Source: Candidatus Rifleibacteriota bacterium (GTDB taxonomy: Bacteria; UBP17; UBA6191; JACPRK01). From it: DNA of 5,039 nucleotides. The notes below the pieces were generated by a model. It did not search any database, was not told the DNA's origin, and saw nothing but the letters and a program-made list of their open reading frames with translations. The DNA lies in the NCBI GenBank assembly GCA_016213865.1, contig JACQZL010000198.1:1-5039 (forward strand). Direction: 5' to 3'. Position numbers and translations under genes: made by a program. Positions 4,893 through 5,039 of this stretch are shown in pieces. Position 1 is the first letter of the stretch; every line of letters starts with the position of its first letter.

Positions 4893-5039
4893 TACTTCTT
4901 CCCAGGCGTAAAGACTCGCCACGCGCCCGTGTTTGCGTCGGCGGTCGGTCCAATCGTGAGCGTACCGTCGCGGTGGATCCACAAGGTGTCGGTCGGAGCG
5001 GTCACGTTTGCACCAAGCTTATTCGCCAGGTTCTGAGCG
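4892..5039 (-). CDS. C-terminal end of a polymorphic toxin (partial)
   Basis: The last 48 codons and the TAG stop of a gene entering from the right edge of the window. The peptide holds NLANKLGANVTAPTDTLWIH, then DGTLTIGPT, NTGAWRVF and a closing TPGKK. From memory, the LAN.LG..V.APTDTLWIH..G..TIGPT...NTG.WR.F.PG pattern is the typical tail of secreted Rhs/YD-type or related polymorphic toxins. The position just before a small immunity-like gene fits the known toxin-immunity order. The enzyme activity cannot be told from this piece. Whether the upstream toxin body is intact lies outside the window. Confidence 0.65.
   Translation of the reverse strand, partial: AQNLANKLGANVTAPTDTLWIHRDGTLTIGPTADANTGAWRVFTPGKK

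Noticed and set aside
1..5039. CRISPR arrays, tRNA or rRNA genes
   Set aside because: No regularly spaced repeat-spacer pattern and no cloverleaf or rRNA-like sequence was seen on either strand.

Overview
The window is a high-GC bacterial segment almost filled by one mobile element of about 4.5 kb. It is set between two unrelated, truncated host genes. The G/C-dominated third codon positions, a bacteriohemerythrin and a polymorphic-toxin/immunity pair suggest a high-GC environmental bacterium, for example Myxococcota or another proteobacteria-like lineage. That placement is a guess.

Layout: (1) Positions 1-179 hold the 5'-truncated and 3'-broken reading frame of a bacteriohemerythrin on the + strand. 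(2) Positions 180-4680 hold an IS21-type transposon with imperfect terminal inverted repeats; both ends start TG(C/A)CGGTGGTCCA. All its genes are on the + strand: a zinc-ribbon protein (213-701) whose distal half carries three copies of a 13-bp motif at an exact 69-bp period; a small DUF669-like, putative ssDNA-binding protein (754-1146); a ParB-like DNA-binding protein (1143-2420); the IstA-type DDE transposase (2056-3762); and the IstB-type AAA+ ATPase (3749-4525). A strong hairpin follows istB. (3) Positions 4681-5039 on the - strand hold the last 48 codons of a polymorphic toxin and, overlapping it by one base, an immunity gene cut off by the right end of the element.

The last four element genes look like one translationally coupled operon: a GTGA overlap, a 365-nt out-of-frame overlap, then a 14-nt overlap, with AGGAGG-type ribosome sites at three starts. 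A classical IS21 element is about 2-2.5 kb and carries only istA and istB. The notable point is therefore a transposon in which the IstA/IstB pair is joined with three DNA/nucleic-acid-binding-like proteins and an internal repeat array. These may be accessory, regulatory or target-choice factors (inference). The two flanks belong to different genes on opposite strands, so this copy was probably left by a rearrangement, deletion or inter-copy recombination rather than by a simple insertion.
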